Shown in pieces: positions 10,973 through 24,559 of a DNA stretch of 64,000 nucleotides. Position numbers and translations under genes: made by a program. The stretch's first letter is position 1. Each line of letters begins with the position of its first letter. Origin of the DNA: Batillaria attramentaria (lineage: Eukaryota; Mollusca; Gastropoda; Batillariidae); contig JACVVK020000198.1 in assembly GCA_018292915.2 (NCBI GenBank), positions 712,501 to 776,500 of the forward strand. The letters are read 5' to 3'. The notes beneath the pieces are model-generated. The model saw only the letters and a list, made by a program, of their open reading frames with translations, was not told where the DNA came from and ran no database searches.

Positions 10973-13485
10973 TCCCGGGATTTGACAGTAATTTCTTTAG
11001 GCATTGAGCTGGAAAAACAAGAGCCATTTAGAAACCACGCAATGATGATGATCGTTTGTTACTGCTGTTGTTGTTGTTGTTTGCTTGCTTGTGTGTGGTT
11101 CTTTTCATCTTCAGTATCTTTCAAGAGATATATCGATAAACTTTCACAAAACTAAAATATTTCAGAGTCAGTATAACACTAACCCTGTTCATGTTGTGTA
11201 ACAGCTTATACGTTAAAAGCGTCCGGAGTTAGATGTAAGCATTCAACAACACAAATCAATGCACAGGCTGTCATTCAGTTATGGCAATTAATCGTTGGGG
11301 CAAATGGTAACATGAAAAAGCTGACATTGTAATTGTCGGATGAATTTATGGCAACGCGTCAGCGCTAAATCTGCAAACACAACTTGTGGACTGCTACTGT
11401 TCTCCTGGTTAAAATATTCTAGTCAATTCTGTTCCTCTCTTGGGCAAAAAAAACAATGAGAAGTAAAGTTCATAGCTGAGTCTTACCTTTTAATTATTGA
11501 AATCGGCAGTCAGACGTTTTGAACATCGGCGATCGAACAGCTGTGCATGCGAAGTAGTCTCAGCCTGGAATGAAATGGCATATACCTAGTTATACGCTAC
11601 TACCCAAAGCAATGCCATTATTTCACACAATCCATGTATTTTTCAAAGTTGGTTTCCACAAGGAGAAACACAACTTTTAAAAATACCATAACAGGATGAC
11701 TATGAACAAAAGGCAAATTGGCAATAAACTTTATTCAACTCTCAAATGACTATCGGTCCAATATTGCTCATTTTTGCAATCGCGTAGCCAGTTCTTAGCG
11801 TGAATGGAGCGATGAGAAAGAGGTCACGAATACAAATGCATTTCGAATGTAATAAACTTTAATATGGGTACACTCACACACGTTTACTGGACCTGTCCCC
11901 GCATCACACGAACTCAAATCGATGAAGAATAAGGGAGGGGTTGAGCAATTCGCAAAACATTGAGGATTTATTTATCAAATAAAAGAACACAAGGAATTCG
12001 AATGTGAAGACAAAAACGATCAAAACTTTGCAATATTTCGCATTTTGGTCATGGCATGACAAGCGTTTATACTGCCGTTGTTGCTTACATCGCTTTTGTG
12101 CTGTCTGAAATACGTGTGTGATATCCACCGTTTTGTTTTGTGTGATATGAGTCAGCGATAGTGTAATGCACAGTCGGAGAGATTTTTCTTCTTTTAGAAC
12201 AGCTATGCCCTCTTCTCCTAATGGTATTCATTTTTAAAAACTTTACGTTGCCTTTTTGTGACTAGAAGAAAACAGACAATCTTGTCTGGATGAAACTCTT
12301 CTATCATAATTACTAATACTGTAAACTTGCAACGAAGTGAATAGTTACCTTGAGCAAGTCCGAAGTCTTCAGCAGTCTGTTTTCTGAGATAGTCAGCCCT
12401 GAAATACAATAGCCAGGTATGTTCTTACTGAATAATGCTAGGTGTCTGTACTTGTGCGCAAGCAAGTAAGAATATTAATCATGCATAATTTTCAGTTTAA
12501 AAACAACAAATGTATTCGTGCTTAAATTGGTACAGATGATGAGACTTCCGACATAGGATGTCCTTGCTGGAAATGGGTACATAGTAAATCTCTGGCTGAT
12601 CAGTGTTGCTTACACAATATTGTCTTTATGAAAATAGTCTTCAAGCGATTAGAGACAAAACAGACAATGGTCTATGGAATTATCAATATAAAGTGGTCTA
12701 TGGAGTTCTCAATATAAATATATTACCATCAGTGGCACCGACAGATCCTCGTCAGATTTTGCAGCCGTAATCTCAGTGTGCATACGAGCGCCAGTTGTCT
12801 CGGCCAGCCGATTTTATAGCTGCTACCCACCTAAGGCAATGCAAGATTACCATATATGGCAGCGCGAATAATCTCGCGCAAGCGCAAACTGGCGTGTCTA
12901 GTCACAAGACCTAGCGCGCAGGTGTGAGGATGGAACAGGCCTGCATTTCTGAGAAACTGCTGGCGAAACACTCCGACAGTACATGCTTAAGGCCCAAACA
13001 GAAGCTGCTAGTGCATCTGTACTTCAGTAGTGTATATCGGTGCCTTTTTCGCCTTAGTAAAACTACTCCAAAATTGGTTCACGACTGTGTTGGCAACAGA
13101 CTTGAACAGCTATGTTTTGTTCCAGTTGTAACGTTTTCCGTCTGTCCCTAACGAAGTCACCAAAACCAACAGCGCACTTACTCAACCAATTTCTCCAAAA
13201 TTCTTGGTTATGCTGTGAAAAATACTTCCTGTCACCAAACGGACGACAAAGTTTTTGTTTATTGTTGTTGCAGATGATGATAATGTTCCAATTCGGAGAA
13301 ATTTTTATTTTTTCACTCTAGTGTATGCAGTGATTTGGGGTCCTTCTGTCCGCTTTTGCAATGAACCGCGACGCTTTTGCACTGAAAGTGTTTGTAAGCT
13401 GTGCCATTTTTAATTGTCGGCCCAGTAATTTGCAATACTAAATACATAATGTACATTTGCACATTGATCGGGACTGTTTACACGA
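10973..13485. other. intergenic, no recognised feature
   Basis: AT-rich sequence with no homologous frame, SINE head or inverted repeat that I can support. Confidence 0.5.
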
Positions 13486-13513
13486 CAGTAACACACCAGG
13501 GGTGTGCTGAGTT

Positions 13514-13692
13514 AGCGAAGGGTGGGTGGGTGGGTGTTTGTGAGTTTAACGTCATTTTCCACCACGTATGGGTGATATCAGAGACGGGGCAACAAGAAAA
13601 AAAAAGCCAGCAAAAACAAACTGGCCACAGCTGGGATTCGATCTCACGACCAGAGCATTTAAAGGCCAACGCTATACCGTTCGGCTATCCCG
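13514..13692 (-). mobile_element. tRNA-derived SINE, family 1
   Basis: Reverse orientation. The head has an A-box-like stretch (GATAGCCGAACGGTATAGCG) and a B-box-like GGTCGTGAGATCGAATC. The body contains the family words GCCCCGTCT, GATATCA and GACGTTAAACTC and ends in CACCC repeats. The orthologous insertion is at 56165-56345, so it predates the duplication. Confidence 0.85.
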
Positions 13693-13740
13693 TTTTTACT
13701 GCAAAGGCAGTAAACTCTTCAAATTTTAAACCTGCTCATC

Positions 13741-13800
13741 CCCCCCCGCCCCAAAAAAAAACAAAAAAAAAAAACAACAACAAAAAAAAACGGCGTTTAA
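13741..13800. repeat. C-run to A-run tract
   Basis: C-rich then A-rich low-complexity DNA, the reverse complement of the T-to-G tracts elsewhere. It is absent from copy B at the corresponding point near 56392. Confidence 0.8.
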
Positions 13801-14240
13801 TTTGCGGTTTGCATGAATTCCTTGATCAAGACCATCCTTACAATGACAACCTGCCCCCCAACCACCCAGCACCCATCCCCACCGCCTCCTTGCTTCCTGT
13901 CTGTAAAGACTTTTCAAAATTGTATGCCGTCTGCGTCAATTTGTAATTTTAACAAGCAGCAAATTCAACAGCAAATCTGCAACTATGATCAGATTAACAT
14001 GATACATTTAAATAAAAAAAGACCATGTTTTCCGTGCAGTGCAAAACGTATTTCAAAGGCTAAGATTGGACCATATTGTGAACGCCAGTGGGGAAAGAAA
14101 GCATCGACCCCAGCAGCCAAGTATTCCTGAGAAATTGCTATCGGCAGCTTTCCCAGAAACGCTACACAACAACAGGGAGATCGGCGAACATCATTAATTC
14201 AGTAACTAAAAAATAGCACAAAGCAGCTCAAGCCACTTTC

Positions 14241-14286
14241 TTTTTTTTTTTCTTTTTTTTTTTTTTTTTTGGGGGGGGGGGGAGGG
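14241..14286. repeat. T-run to G-run tract
   Basis: About 30 T with one C interruption, then about 15 G with one A. Confidence 0.93.
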
Positions 14287-15807
14287 GCGATAAACGAACG
14301 CACGAGGTGAGATGCAGGAGCGGTAGGGGCTGGGAGGGTGTGTTGAGGTTTAGCGGCTTTGTCCGCCGCAAGGATGACGAGGGTACGAGAGCGTGACAGA
14401 GCGTACTAGAGTTCACTATACAACAAGCCTGTACAAAGTTTGTCATGCTGAGTCCCATGCTCAGACCGTTGCAGTGGAGTAGCGATCATTAAAGCGTCGT
14501 CTCCCCAGCCACAACCTTTACTTGGCAAATCACTGCTATTTTTTAATAAATAATATTTCGCAAAGTACGCTACTCACATCGTTGGAGTCACGTTGTGGTA
14601 TAGTACACATCTACATAGTGCTCTCCTTTTCTGACAGGATCCGGATTTCCCCTGTCTGTGATATCACCAGTATGTAGTTGTACAACAGCTTGTGGCAGTC
14701 ACTGTAATTTTCCCATGCAAAGCATCAAATACACCAGCTTTACCTTTGTGAAAAAATCCCAGGAAAAGGAACCTTTCTGGTTTGAAATTCGGGACAATCA
14801 ATAATGGTTGCGTTCATTTTTGTCCAACTACATCTGATTGGATTACTTGATGATACCATTACAGTATAACCAAGAAACGTTCCCGTTCACTACGTCACAC
14901 AGGTATTTGGCTTTGTCTGGCCAAAACATTAAGAGAAATTTCCTTGACTCTACCACTTGCTGGTGGTTTTGTCCTTTGGTCAAAAGATGGGGCCGGGGGT
15001 AACCACTTTGTCATAAAGATTTCCTTATGAAGTTGTTCACTGATTCACATGCCCATGGTGCCAAGTGAAATGAAGCAACTCTGGCTGATGGTCTGTATTA
15101 AGAGATGTCGATATTTTTTTCATTTTCTTGCCGATCAAGGATGTTTATCTGCTCGTCGTAACTGTAAATTGACGTTTTTGTCCGTATGTTCATCAGCTGT
15201 GCCTCCCTCTCCAAATTTGAAACGACAAGTAGATTTGCATACCACATAACTTGAAACGGAAGACTTGCCGTACACTTTGGTTAAACTGTATTTTATTTCA
15301 AAGTACGAATCGATTAGACATCTTGAATTCAAGTTATCCTCTTATCGGGTCCACTTTTTTTAGGCACAGTGGGTTTGATTGGGTGCAACATGACGCATGG
15401 GATTTGTTGGGGTTGCTGTTGCTATTGTTGTTGTTGTCAGGTTGTTGTTGTTCTGGCGATCAAGCGCCACATCAAGCGTGTAGGAAGGTACACAAAACAA
15501 AAAGCTGCCTGGTTGTGCACCGTTAAACACGACTGATTTATAACTACCACTGTCTGTCGGACGAGATAGAGTTTTCCACACGTTTGGCCAGTCACATTGA
15601 TTGGGTATCATGCGATAACACCTTTCGTGTTTTAAAGCACTAGGTATTGGGATTACATGACTTGCGTAACCGTGTGCCCTGAACGCACTTGTGTCTGCAG
15701 AGGACACTGCAAGGACGCACAAGGCATTTATTATTCACTGCCTTTGTTTCTGTGTTTACAGGTTACTAACGGCAACGGGAGTCAACAGAGTCAACACAGG
15801 AGGAAGG

Positions 15808-15835
15808 CGGGGGGGGGGGGGGGGGGGGGGGGGAG
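15808..15835. repeat. poly(G) tract
   Basis: About 25 G. The copy-B equivalent near 57650 is only about nine G, showing rapid length change since duplication. Confidence 0.92.
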
Positions 15836-16539
15836 GGTGTCTCTCTCCCCTCGCCGTTAAGTAAGTTCTCTTTCGAGCCGAGTCTGGCCGTCACACTACA
15901 TACGTTGTATGTCGTAAACTGTGCGGCAAGAACCAATTCTCTGCAGTCTTTTTTGGCTCTTTTTAAATCAGCCCCTAAAGTAATACTACACAACTACTTC
16001 ATAACTGAACGTGGAATCGGAGAATAAACCAAAATCAACATAAATCCATAAATTAAATAGCTAAAAATCATTCGACATCGTATTGCGAGTGTAACAGAAA
16101 GTGCTTTGCAGTACAGAGGTAAAGTTACTTCAGTTAACATAATCCACAGACGGAAAACCTTTAATGAAACTTCTTCGAACTGGTCGATCCCCCCGCGCAT
16201 TGTTTCTTAGAAAATGTCATCGTTAAAGAGGGGAGATTGATATCAGGGCAAATTTTTAAAATGCTAGTAAAATATCACACAAAATTCCGACCTTCCTAGT
16301 CGTTTTGTCTTGACTATAATTTATTGTTTATCTTCATACATTCTGTCCATAAACCTGTAAATATGTCTGTTGTTTGTACCGTAAAGTAATGTGTTTCTGT
16401 AATTAGATATTATATTACCTGTTTCGGTTTACAGCTTAAAATTAGTGTGCCAAGTTATTGTCCAGACCATCTTATTGTCTATACCATACACAGGTTCCGG
16501 GCCAACAACAACATTTCTGAGTGCTGATCATCAGTGTTT

Positions 16540-16600
16540 GGGTTTTTTTGTTGTTGTTTGTTGTTGTTGTTGTCTTTTCGTTTGTTGTTGTTGTTTTACC
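16540..16600. repeat. (TTG)n low-complexity tract
   Basis: Repeated TTG triplets with T runs; no coding meaning. Confidence 0.85.
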
Positions 16601-16944
16601 AGGAGAAATCCTCGAGGCAGCATGAAGCCATGAAGTATACTGACAACCAATGTGACGTGACGAGACAAACAAAACAATGACAGCACATGAAAATTGCGAT
16701 CAGATTCAGGACTGACTGTACAATAATGTGTCATGGTAAAAACAACAACAATGAAACAGTCACGTCGTCGTGGTAAAGCGCGAGTTTTCAAGAAATAAGT
16801 TGTAGGCCAGATGAATGGCGGCTGTTTGCTATTTGTCCTCGCGTAAACCCGTTTGCCCTCCACTGTTCTATCACCACCGCCGGCCGCAACCGCAACCTTG
16901 TCTCAGCCAGCCAACAGTACGCTTTCAGTCGCTACAATGACCAA

Positions 16945-17100
16945 CTTTTCTCAGGAAACAGTGTTGCTAGTCACGTTGACACTGCACCACATCACGAGAC
17001 TGGAAAGGTGACCTCGACTTGGGACGTCCCTGACCAAGATCGTGACTGCAAAAAAGAAAGCCATTGCTTGTTGGTGCAAGGCAGTACTGCTGTACTCTCC
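16945..17100 (+). repeat. dispersed repeat, family D1
   Basis: Shares GAGACTGGAAAGGTG, GATCGTGA and GCCATTGCTTGTTGGTGCAA with 54148-54290, and its first part with 51797-51860. Class unknown. Confidence 0.7.
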
Positions 17101-17581
17101 TATAAATGGAACTCCCCCTTTCCACGCCACCCCGTATTTTCAGTCTTATTGAATCAATTTTGTATTGACTGTCTTAATCCACGAATTGTACAGATTGTTT
17201 TGATAGCCCATGGCGCTTGAGTACAACTTTATTTTCCTCTTTAATCCTCAACGAACTAGCAGAACAGTTCGCAGTAGAAGGAAAACATGGTGTACAACTG
17301 TGTCCGGTCTGACAGAATTTTTCAGCCTCATGTTTGATGACCTTGCAGTACGTCAGGTGTGCAAAATCAAATTCATTACCTCGTCAGTGCTTGTACTGAA
17401 CTAAAGCTGGATGCAGTGGATGCGTGCAAAGAACACACGGTGCACTTTCAAAAGACGTGCTGGAATGGGACCAGGACGAACAGACAATGGCAAAAGTACA
17501 TACTCAGTCTGCATGTCACTCCAAGGGCGTTTAGGACAGTAAAACAATCACTGAGGCCCTGGGGCCTGAGAATAGATTAGG

Positions 17582-17634
17582 TTATACCAGAGAGACTACA
17601 TTACCAATAATGTAATGTAGTCGCTCTGGTTATA
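17582..17634. repeat. short imperfect palindrome
   Basis: Left arm TATACCAGAGAGACTACATT and right arm AATGTAGTCGCTCTGGTTATA pair with one mismatch and one bulge around an about 10-nt loop. Confidence 0.85.
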
Positions 17635-18193
17635 CATGGTTAATCATGCTTGATTAGACAAAGCTATAGTGCCATCTAAAGAAAAAGACTTGTGACCTGT
17701 AAAGACCTTGTCAACGGTAAACACTTTGAAATCCAGCCAAAGAGCTGAATACGATTGCCTGAATGCGCTTTTGTTTGCGTGTTTGTTCTATTGTGGTTGG
17801 TTTCTGAAAAATGAGGGCCATATGGAATGTGCGTCAGAACTCGGAAGGTGATACACCTATTGCAAAAGCGTTAAAGGCCTACTGCATGTTATTTAAAGAC
17901 GCGTACCTTGTCGCCAAAACTGGTATGCGACATACCTGGTCGCGAGCGATCCAATAATTATGTGAATTTCAAAATCTCGTATGGGCTGTGACTGCATTGG
18001 TACTCGCATCGTTTTCACCGTGTTTACGGATTTATGGCGAGTGTTCCTTCAGAAGTACCCAGTCTTGAAAAACATAATATAGACAGTGACCATTTCAGCT
18101 CTGCCAATCGCTTCCTGCGATTAAAACAGTGGGTTAAGTTAAACTGAAATCATACTTGCCCAACACCTGCATGTGTCTGTGCGCGCGCGCGCT

Positions 18194-18207
18194 CGTGTGT
18201 GTGTGTG

Positions 18208-18278
<71 letters not shown>
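18194..18278. repeat. (TG)n microsatellite
   Basis: Interrupted then long TG run, preceded by GC alternation at 18180-18191. Confidence 0.95.
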
Positions 18279-18279
<1 letters not shown>

Positions 18280-18897
18280 GTAATTGCTCTTGATTTTTGT
18301 TCGTTTATTTGTTTGTTTCCATGACAGACGGTATGCTAAACAAAGACGTCATAGTTACACATATGGACATCATATATATATATATAAACTTCACACAGTA
18401 GATGTGCACTGCGGAGCTTGCGACTACCAGTCTACGTATCTGATCCTTCTTGATACTCAAAAGTGCCGACAAGGCGGTGTACCACGGATGGTACTTATGC
18501 TTTCCATTTTATTCAAAAAGCTGAAGTATGACGCCCTGACAAGACAACAATAATCGATACGACTAAAGTGTGGCGTCATGCAAACGACGCTTGCTCTCTC
18601 TGTCACCGTGCATGCTGATGCTTTACTATGATTCGGCGCTGTCTGTGAAGCATGGCCGTTTAAGAAAAATTATCAGCATGAAGCGCAAATTTCAGCTAAA
18701 ACGACAACTTGACTGGGTTTTTTTTTTTTGTTGTTTTTTTGTTTGTCTTTGTCTTGTTTGTTTTTTATTTGTGGTTGTTGTACAGTTTCTTCTGACACTT
18801 GTCTCCACGCGGTATGAGAGCGACATGTGCTGTTATCAGACCTTTAAATGCAAGAGCTGTCGATGTGTCTGACAGCGCCTGCAATAGTATCAATGTA

Positions 18898-19045
18898 CAG
18901 GTCACCGCAAGGACGTTCAGGACAGTTATTGACTAGCTCTGTTTGTTTACTGGTCGCTCGAGGCAACACCTTTGATTGAAGGAGGGCGGATCCGAGGTTC
19001 TCCCCTTTTGACCTCGATAACTCAAATCTGGGCAAAACGGCAGTC
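18898..19045 (+). repeat. dispersed repeat, family D2
   Basis: Begins AGGTCACCGCAAGGACGTTC and later has CTCGAGGCAAC and GACCTCGA. Related copies are at 19950-20110, 55030-55180 and 58362-58515. Class unknown. Confidence 0.7.
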
Positions 19046-19127
19046 CGATTATGAGCAAAGAACTAGGCAAAACTACATCATGTATACACTGCAGTTTGTG
19101 TCATTACGGTTTGATAACGTTGTACCT

Positions 19128-19184
19128 TTCTTTTTTTCTTTTTTTTTTCTTTTTTTTTTGGGGGGGTGGGGGGTGGGGGGGGGG
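19128..19184. repeat. T-run to G-run tract
   Basis: T-rich run followed by a G-rich run, the same junction polarity as at 2289, 14241 and 24773. Confidence 0.93.
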
Positions 19185-19301
19185 ATTTAGCAATCGTTTG
19201 CAATTTCCTTACGCTGAAAGAAGGTTAGAGCCAATTCACGCACCGCTACACCACTGATTTGATTCACGAAATGGTGCAACATAAACGCAAACATTTTCAA
19301 A

Positions 19302-19597
<296 letters not shown>

Positions 19598-19949
19598 ACG
19601 ACGACTGACCACGACGACTCAGGATGCCACTAACCATTCACGGAGTATCTTTGAAATCGTGCGAAAGTTTGCAAATTCAGCCTTCGTGGAGACTAAGATT
19701 ACTTGAATTGATTATGGTTTTAGAATACACTTGTCACTGATTATGCTGCCTTCGTTATTTTCGGGGTTTTCACGTGATTTGGGGAGGAGGGGGGGGGGGG
19801 CGCTATTTTTAAACGAAATCGAAGTGAACTAGATATAGCTATGTCTTCAAAGTACAAGCCATCGAGTTTGAGTAGTCTACACCTCGGGTCGTGACAGAAG
19901 CAAATACTGTGCTGAAAGCATTTTCATGATATCTAGTCCTCAGCGTAGG

Positions 19950-20100
19950 TCACCGGCAACAAGGAAGTTCAGGATAGTTATTGCATGAACGCGGCCTCTA
20001 TTTGTTTGCTGGTTTCCAAAGGCGACGCACCTGGTTTAGAAGGAGGTCCTCGAATGCTAGAGGGTGTTCCCGTACCTGGCCCCGCCCCTTCAACTAGCTT

Positions 20101-20110
<10 letters not shown>
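19950..20110 (+). repeat. dispersed repeat, family D2 (duplicate at 58362-58515)
   Basis: Starts AGGTCACC, continues GGAAGTTCAGGATAG and ends CCCTTCAACTAGCTTCTGC before a (CA)n tract. The copy-B equivalent is nearly identical. Confidence 0.7.

Positions 20111-20145
<35 letters not shown>
20104..20145. repeat. (CA)n microsatellite
   Basis: About 20 CA units, then GA repeats at 20166-20180 and 20184-20193. Confidence 0.95.
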
Positions 20146-20146
<1 letters not shown>

Positions 20147-20343
20147 ACACACATCGCTGGGGACAGAGAGAGAGAGAGAGACTGAGAGAGAGAGTCTTAA
20201 CTTGACCAGAACTCAGCCCGAGAAATTTTTCAGTGAAACCCTCTAAAGCCGGGGCATAATCCTATTGAAAGCAGTTGGGTTCTTTTTCCTAACGTTGACC
20301 TTATCAGTGAAGTTAGTATTGCCTGTCGGTAATTTGGAGGAGG

Positions 20344-20526
20344 GAAGCCAGGGTAGCTGAACGGTAGAACGTTGGACTGTCAATGCTCGGGTCGTGAGTT
20401 CGAACTCCCGGACGCGGCCAAATCAGTATTTGTGCTGACCTCTTCCTCGTTGGCCCGCATTTCATATCACTCATACATGGTGGAAATCAGTGGACGTTAA
20501 ACTCCTAAACACCCACCCACCCACCC
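20344..20526 (+). mobile_element. tRNA-derived SINE, family 1
   Basis: Head with GTAGCTGAACGGTAGAACG (A-box-like) and GGGTCGTGAGTTCGAACTCC (B-box-like), then the family body and CACCC tail. The orthologous copy is at 58730-58919, so it is older than the duplication. Confidence 0.88.
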
Positions 20527-21628
20527 CATTTGGAGCAGCAGGCATTTCAGCACTTTTGGTAGAATCAGGACTGGGGTCTGAAGGGTCAAGTTTTACGGCG
20601 AATCAGTCGGTGTCTTTGCATTGGTTATGCCGGCAAGTTGAAAAAAATGTCATAAATGTTATGAAAATCGTGGCTAACTCGGGAATTTGTAATACATGAT
20701 GAATGTGTCTGGAATCAGTTTCTTATAGCAAGGTCAGTCGCAAAAGGCTGACACCATGCTAAAGAAAGGCTGTGAGTGTCCACACGGATGTAGCTCAGTC
20801 CACACGTACTAAGCATGACTGACAAGCCCCGGCGGAAGAATATTAGACTTGAACTGAAGAGCCTAATTAATACATATAAAGAAACAGTATCTCAAAATAC
20901 ATTTGTAGTGTGTGTCAAGTCAGTGCAGTGTGATGCGAGCGGCTCCATGAATCAGTCAGTGAAGCCGGGACTGAGGCGCTTTCTCAGTTTTACCGTCTTT
21001 GGTTAATTTGACTCCGGCACTAACTACGGGAACAGTTCAATTAATTTTTCATCATACATTAAAGGTGACTGATTACTTAGGCTGAATTATGTACCTTGGC
21101 CAAATAGCTAACATGATATGGCTCCGGTTGCGGGTTCCGACAGTTGATGAGTTGGTTGGCGTATGATTCGCCGACAAAGCCGGCGCCCGTGACCGATACT
21201 GATCCGACCGGAACGTCACACCAGCACTAGTATGACCGGTTTGGTGCTGTGCCTAATGGATGAACGTTCCAAGCCTATGTCGTCCGACTTTCCTTCGGGT
21301 GTGATGTCGAAGGAAAGGTTTGATGAGCGTGAAATGGCCTTACACTGCTTAGGATCTGTGAAAAATGCGCTGCCATGCGCCTTGAGCTATCGTGAATACA
21401 TTCAGTATTTCAGTCCCCTGATTTATCTCACACAGACGACATTGACATACGTAAGAAAGTGGCAGTGGAAAGTGAAAAGTACATGGTCATGACACTAAAA
21501 TATAGTAAAACATTCGCTCCGTATAGATGCTTAAGTGCAAAATATAAATTAGAATGAAAATGAATGGCTTATAATGCGATGTGCGGCTTTACCTCTTTTT
21601 CACATCAGCTCCGTATGCTAAAACAAGG

Positions 21629-21638
21629 CACTTCCGGC
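21629..21638 (+). promoter_or_regulatory. ETS-type core promoter site of CDC5L-like pseudogene A
   Basis: CACTTCCGGC about 70 bp upstream of the exon-1 ATG, a common element of housekeeping promoters. It is conserved in copy B at 59981-59990. Confidence 0.4.
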
Positions 21639-22771
21639 GACTAGTGACTTCTCTCTCCCACACTTTTGACACGAATTTACAAAGAAATTCACAAAATCAA
21701 ACAAGATGCCGCGTATTATGATAAACGGTGGTGTCTGGCAAAACACATAGGTAAGGCTGATGTCAGCTCAATTATGAAAATGTTCCTTGAAATGCTGAAG
21801 TTGATCTAAAAAAAATCTGACCGTCCTAAGGCAAAAAAAATAAATAAAATAAATTGTAGTTTCTGGTAACATGGCTAAAGAAAAAAAAAGGGTAGGTAGG
21901 TAGATAGGGTATTTTTTTAGTACCCCCCCCCCCCACACACACACACACATATCCAAGAACAAAGAAACAGGGTATTAATAAGAAATGGGGTGATTGTAAA
22001 GAATAGTATACGAAAATAATTGGAGCTATTTGCACGCACTTTGAGGGGTGTTTTCGGTTCTGCTCGATGCAAAGAGGCGTAAGACAACCTTACCTACTCA
22101 CTTTGACCACTCCGTCCCCAAAAACATGCACAAAAATGAAAATATCCCTGAATGAGCGGCGACCACGGCCCGAGCAGTCATCTGCACGCCATTTTGGTTA
22201 CGTGCAAATAGCTTCATACGTAAGTCTGGGAGCTATTTGCACCAACCAATGCACCAACATCAGGAATCTGCAGTTTACATTTCAGCTGTTGTTTGTTCTG
22301 AGCTGCAGCTGGAATCAAAAGAAAAATCGGATTATGTCAAATGCAAGTCTTTCTAACAGATTTTTTTTTAAAAATGCATTATGCATTCTCTATATAGGTG
22401 TGAAATTAAAGTATGTGTAACTTTCTGTATACTGACCACTTATTTTCACTTGTTGCATTGCATTGCCATAAATCTAAAATAAAAATAAAATTGTTGTGGC
22501 CCCTTTTGTTTACAAAGAAGTGCTTTAGTCAGTCATCTCCTTAGAAGCGATATTTATGATGTGTCTTTCCAGGCGATGAGTGTCATATGTCTCTGCCATG
22601 ATTCATAAATATTCATCAGGCTATAATTATGTTATGTGATGCTTAATTTCAAATACATGAAGTCTAGAACATCAACTTTGTGAAACTTCTGAATTTTGTT
22701 CATCCAGTTATGAAACCTGCTTCTTTTTGGTTTCTGGAAACCCAGGTCATCGTCCCTTCCGTAACTTATGA

Positions 22772-22999
<228 letters not shown>

Positions 23000-23183
23000 T
23001 GACGGTATTCATACAAGATTAGCAGAACTGGTTTTGGTTTTAAACGTATACGTGCATGAATGTTAATTAAGTAATGAACAGTTTAATCATATCACTTTGG
23101 CATTAATGGTCTTCTCAGCGTGGATGGATGCTCCACAGGTTAGCAGTTCCAGGTTTTACCTGTTGTTTATTTATTTTTCACAG

Positions 23184-23320
23184 GCATGACCCCCATGCCA
23201 AGACCAGGAACAGACATGACAGCAAGTGGCGGCAATACGCCCAGTCAGACCCTACTTCGTGACAAACTCAGCATCAACCAGATGGACGAAGAAGCTATAG
23301 TGCAGGGAAAGTTCTACCAG
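23184..23320 (+). pseudogene. CDC5L-like exon (TLLRDKLSIN segment)
   Basis: Acceptor TTTTTCACAG, donor GTCAGT. Contains TPSQTLLRDKLSINQMDEE. The frame is open. Confidence 0.88.
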
Positions 23321-23874
23321 GTCAGTCATTTTGGACAGCATTTCCTTCTCATTCTTTCTTTAAACAACAAACTTTTTGTTGTATTGAGATAAATATTTTC
23401 TTGGTGTTAGCATAGGTTTATTTTTGTTTTATTGAGTAATAGATATTTCGTCATTTTTCTAACATCTTTTTTAATACCAACCAGCGCAGTCGGCCTCATT
23501 TTGTTTTGGGAATAGTGAGCCATCAGCTGTCCTAACCCACAACAGGCCGTCAGTCTGGTTTCCCAAGGGAGATAATGTGAAAATTTTTGGGAAAGGTGCT
23601 AAATTGATGGTCAGTAAAGTTTGTGCCAGGGTAAGCCTATGCATCAGTTGCTATGACCAAAAGGGCCTAGGTTCTTTCCAAATCCATGCTGCAAAGACCC
23701 TTTTGACAAATGACAAGAGAAGCGCTTGATGATGATGCTATTCTCTTCATGTTTTCTTTGTGAATGTTAGCAGGATGCTTTATGGGGTTTTTTTGTTTTC
23801 TCTGATATGTGCCACTGCCAGTCTCACTTGTGTTTGCCACCATACTGAGATGCTTTCCATTCTCTCGTGTACAG

Positions 23875-24158
23875 TGACAACAAAAAGATCAGCTGAAGCT
23901 TGGTCTGGCCTCCCTCCAAACACCGAAAAATGATCATGAGATTGTGGTGCCCGAGGATTCGATGATGGCAGAGTCTGAGGCCATGAACACAGACATCGTG
24001 GAGGACTAGGCGACGCAGACATTGGACGACAGCGCCAGGAAGAAATGCGACGACGATCACTAGCAGTTCAGCGTGACCTGCCACATCCTGTGGGCATCAA
24101 CTCAGCGGTTCTGTGTCCCACAGGTCCTGGTGAACCTCCCCTCACAGAACTGCAGAAG
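23875..24158 (+). pseudogene. CDC5L-like exon with two stops and a frameshift
   Basis: The first codon is TGA, followed by QQKDQLKLGLASLQTPKNDH, EIVVPEDSM and then TAG at 24007. The conserved RRRSLAVQRDLPHPVGINSA and EPPLTELQK continue only in another frame from 24045. The TGA is a C-to-T change away from Arg. Confidence 0.9.
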
Positions 24159-24559
24159 GTAATGCCATCTTCTCTTTGTTTTTGTTTGTCTCTGTGTTGC
24201 TGTATTGTGGTGTTTTTAACCTTTCCTTTTTTTTTCTTTCTTTCTTTTCCGTGTGTGTGTTTGTGTGTGTGCGTTCATTTTAAGATGTTTTAATGATTTT
24301 TCTGTTCAAGGTTTGCTTACCGGTACATGTACTTTCATTTGTTTGTGTGGATTGATTTATTTTAGGCTGATCTTAATGTTAAGCAATAGATAACGCAAAA
24401 AAAAAAAAACAACAGTGTAAAGAATTATTAAAATTAATCACAGTAGTGATACTTGAATGAACCACTTTTAAATGTCTTCTTCTTTATTGGGTGCACTAAC
24501 AGAAGGGTTGGATTGACTCCAGAATCTAACTGCCACATTCATTTCTTGTTTCCACACAG

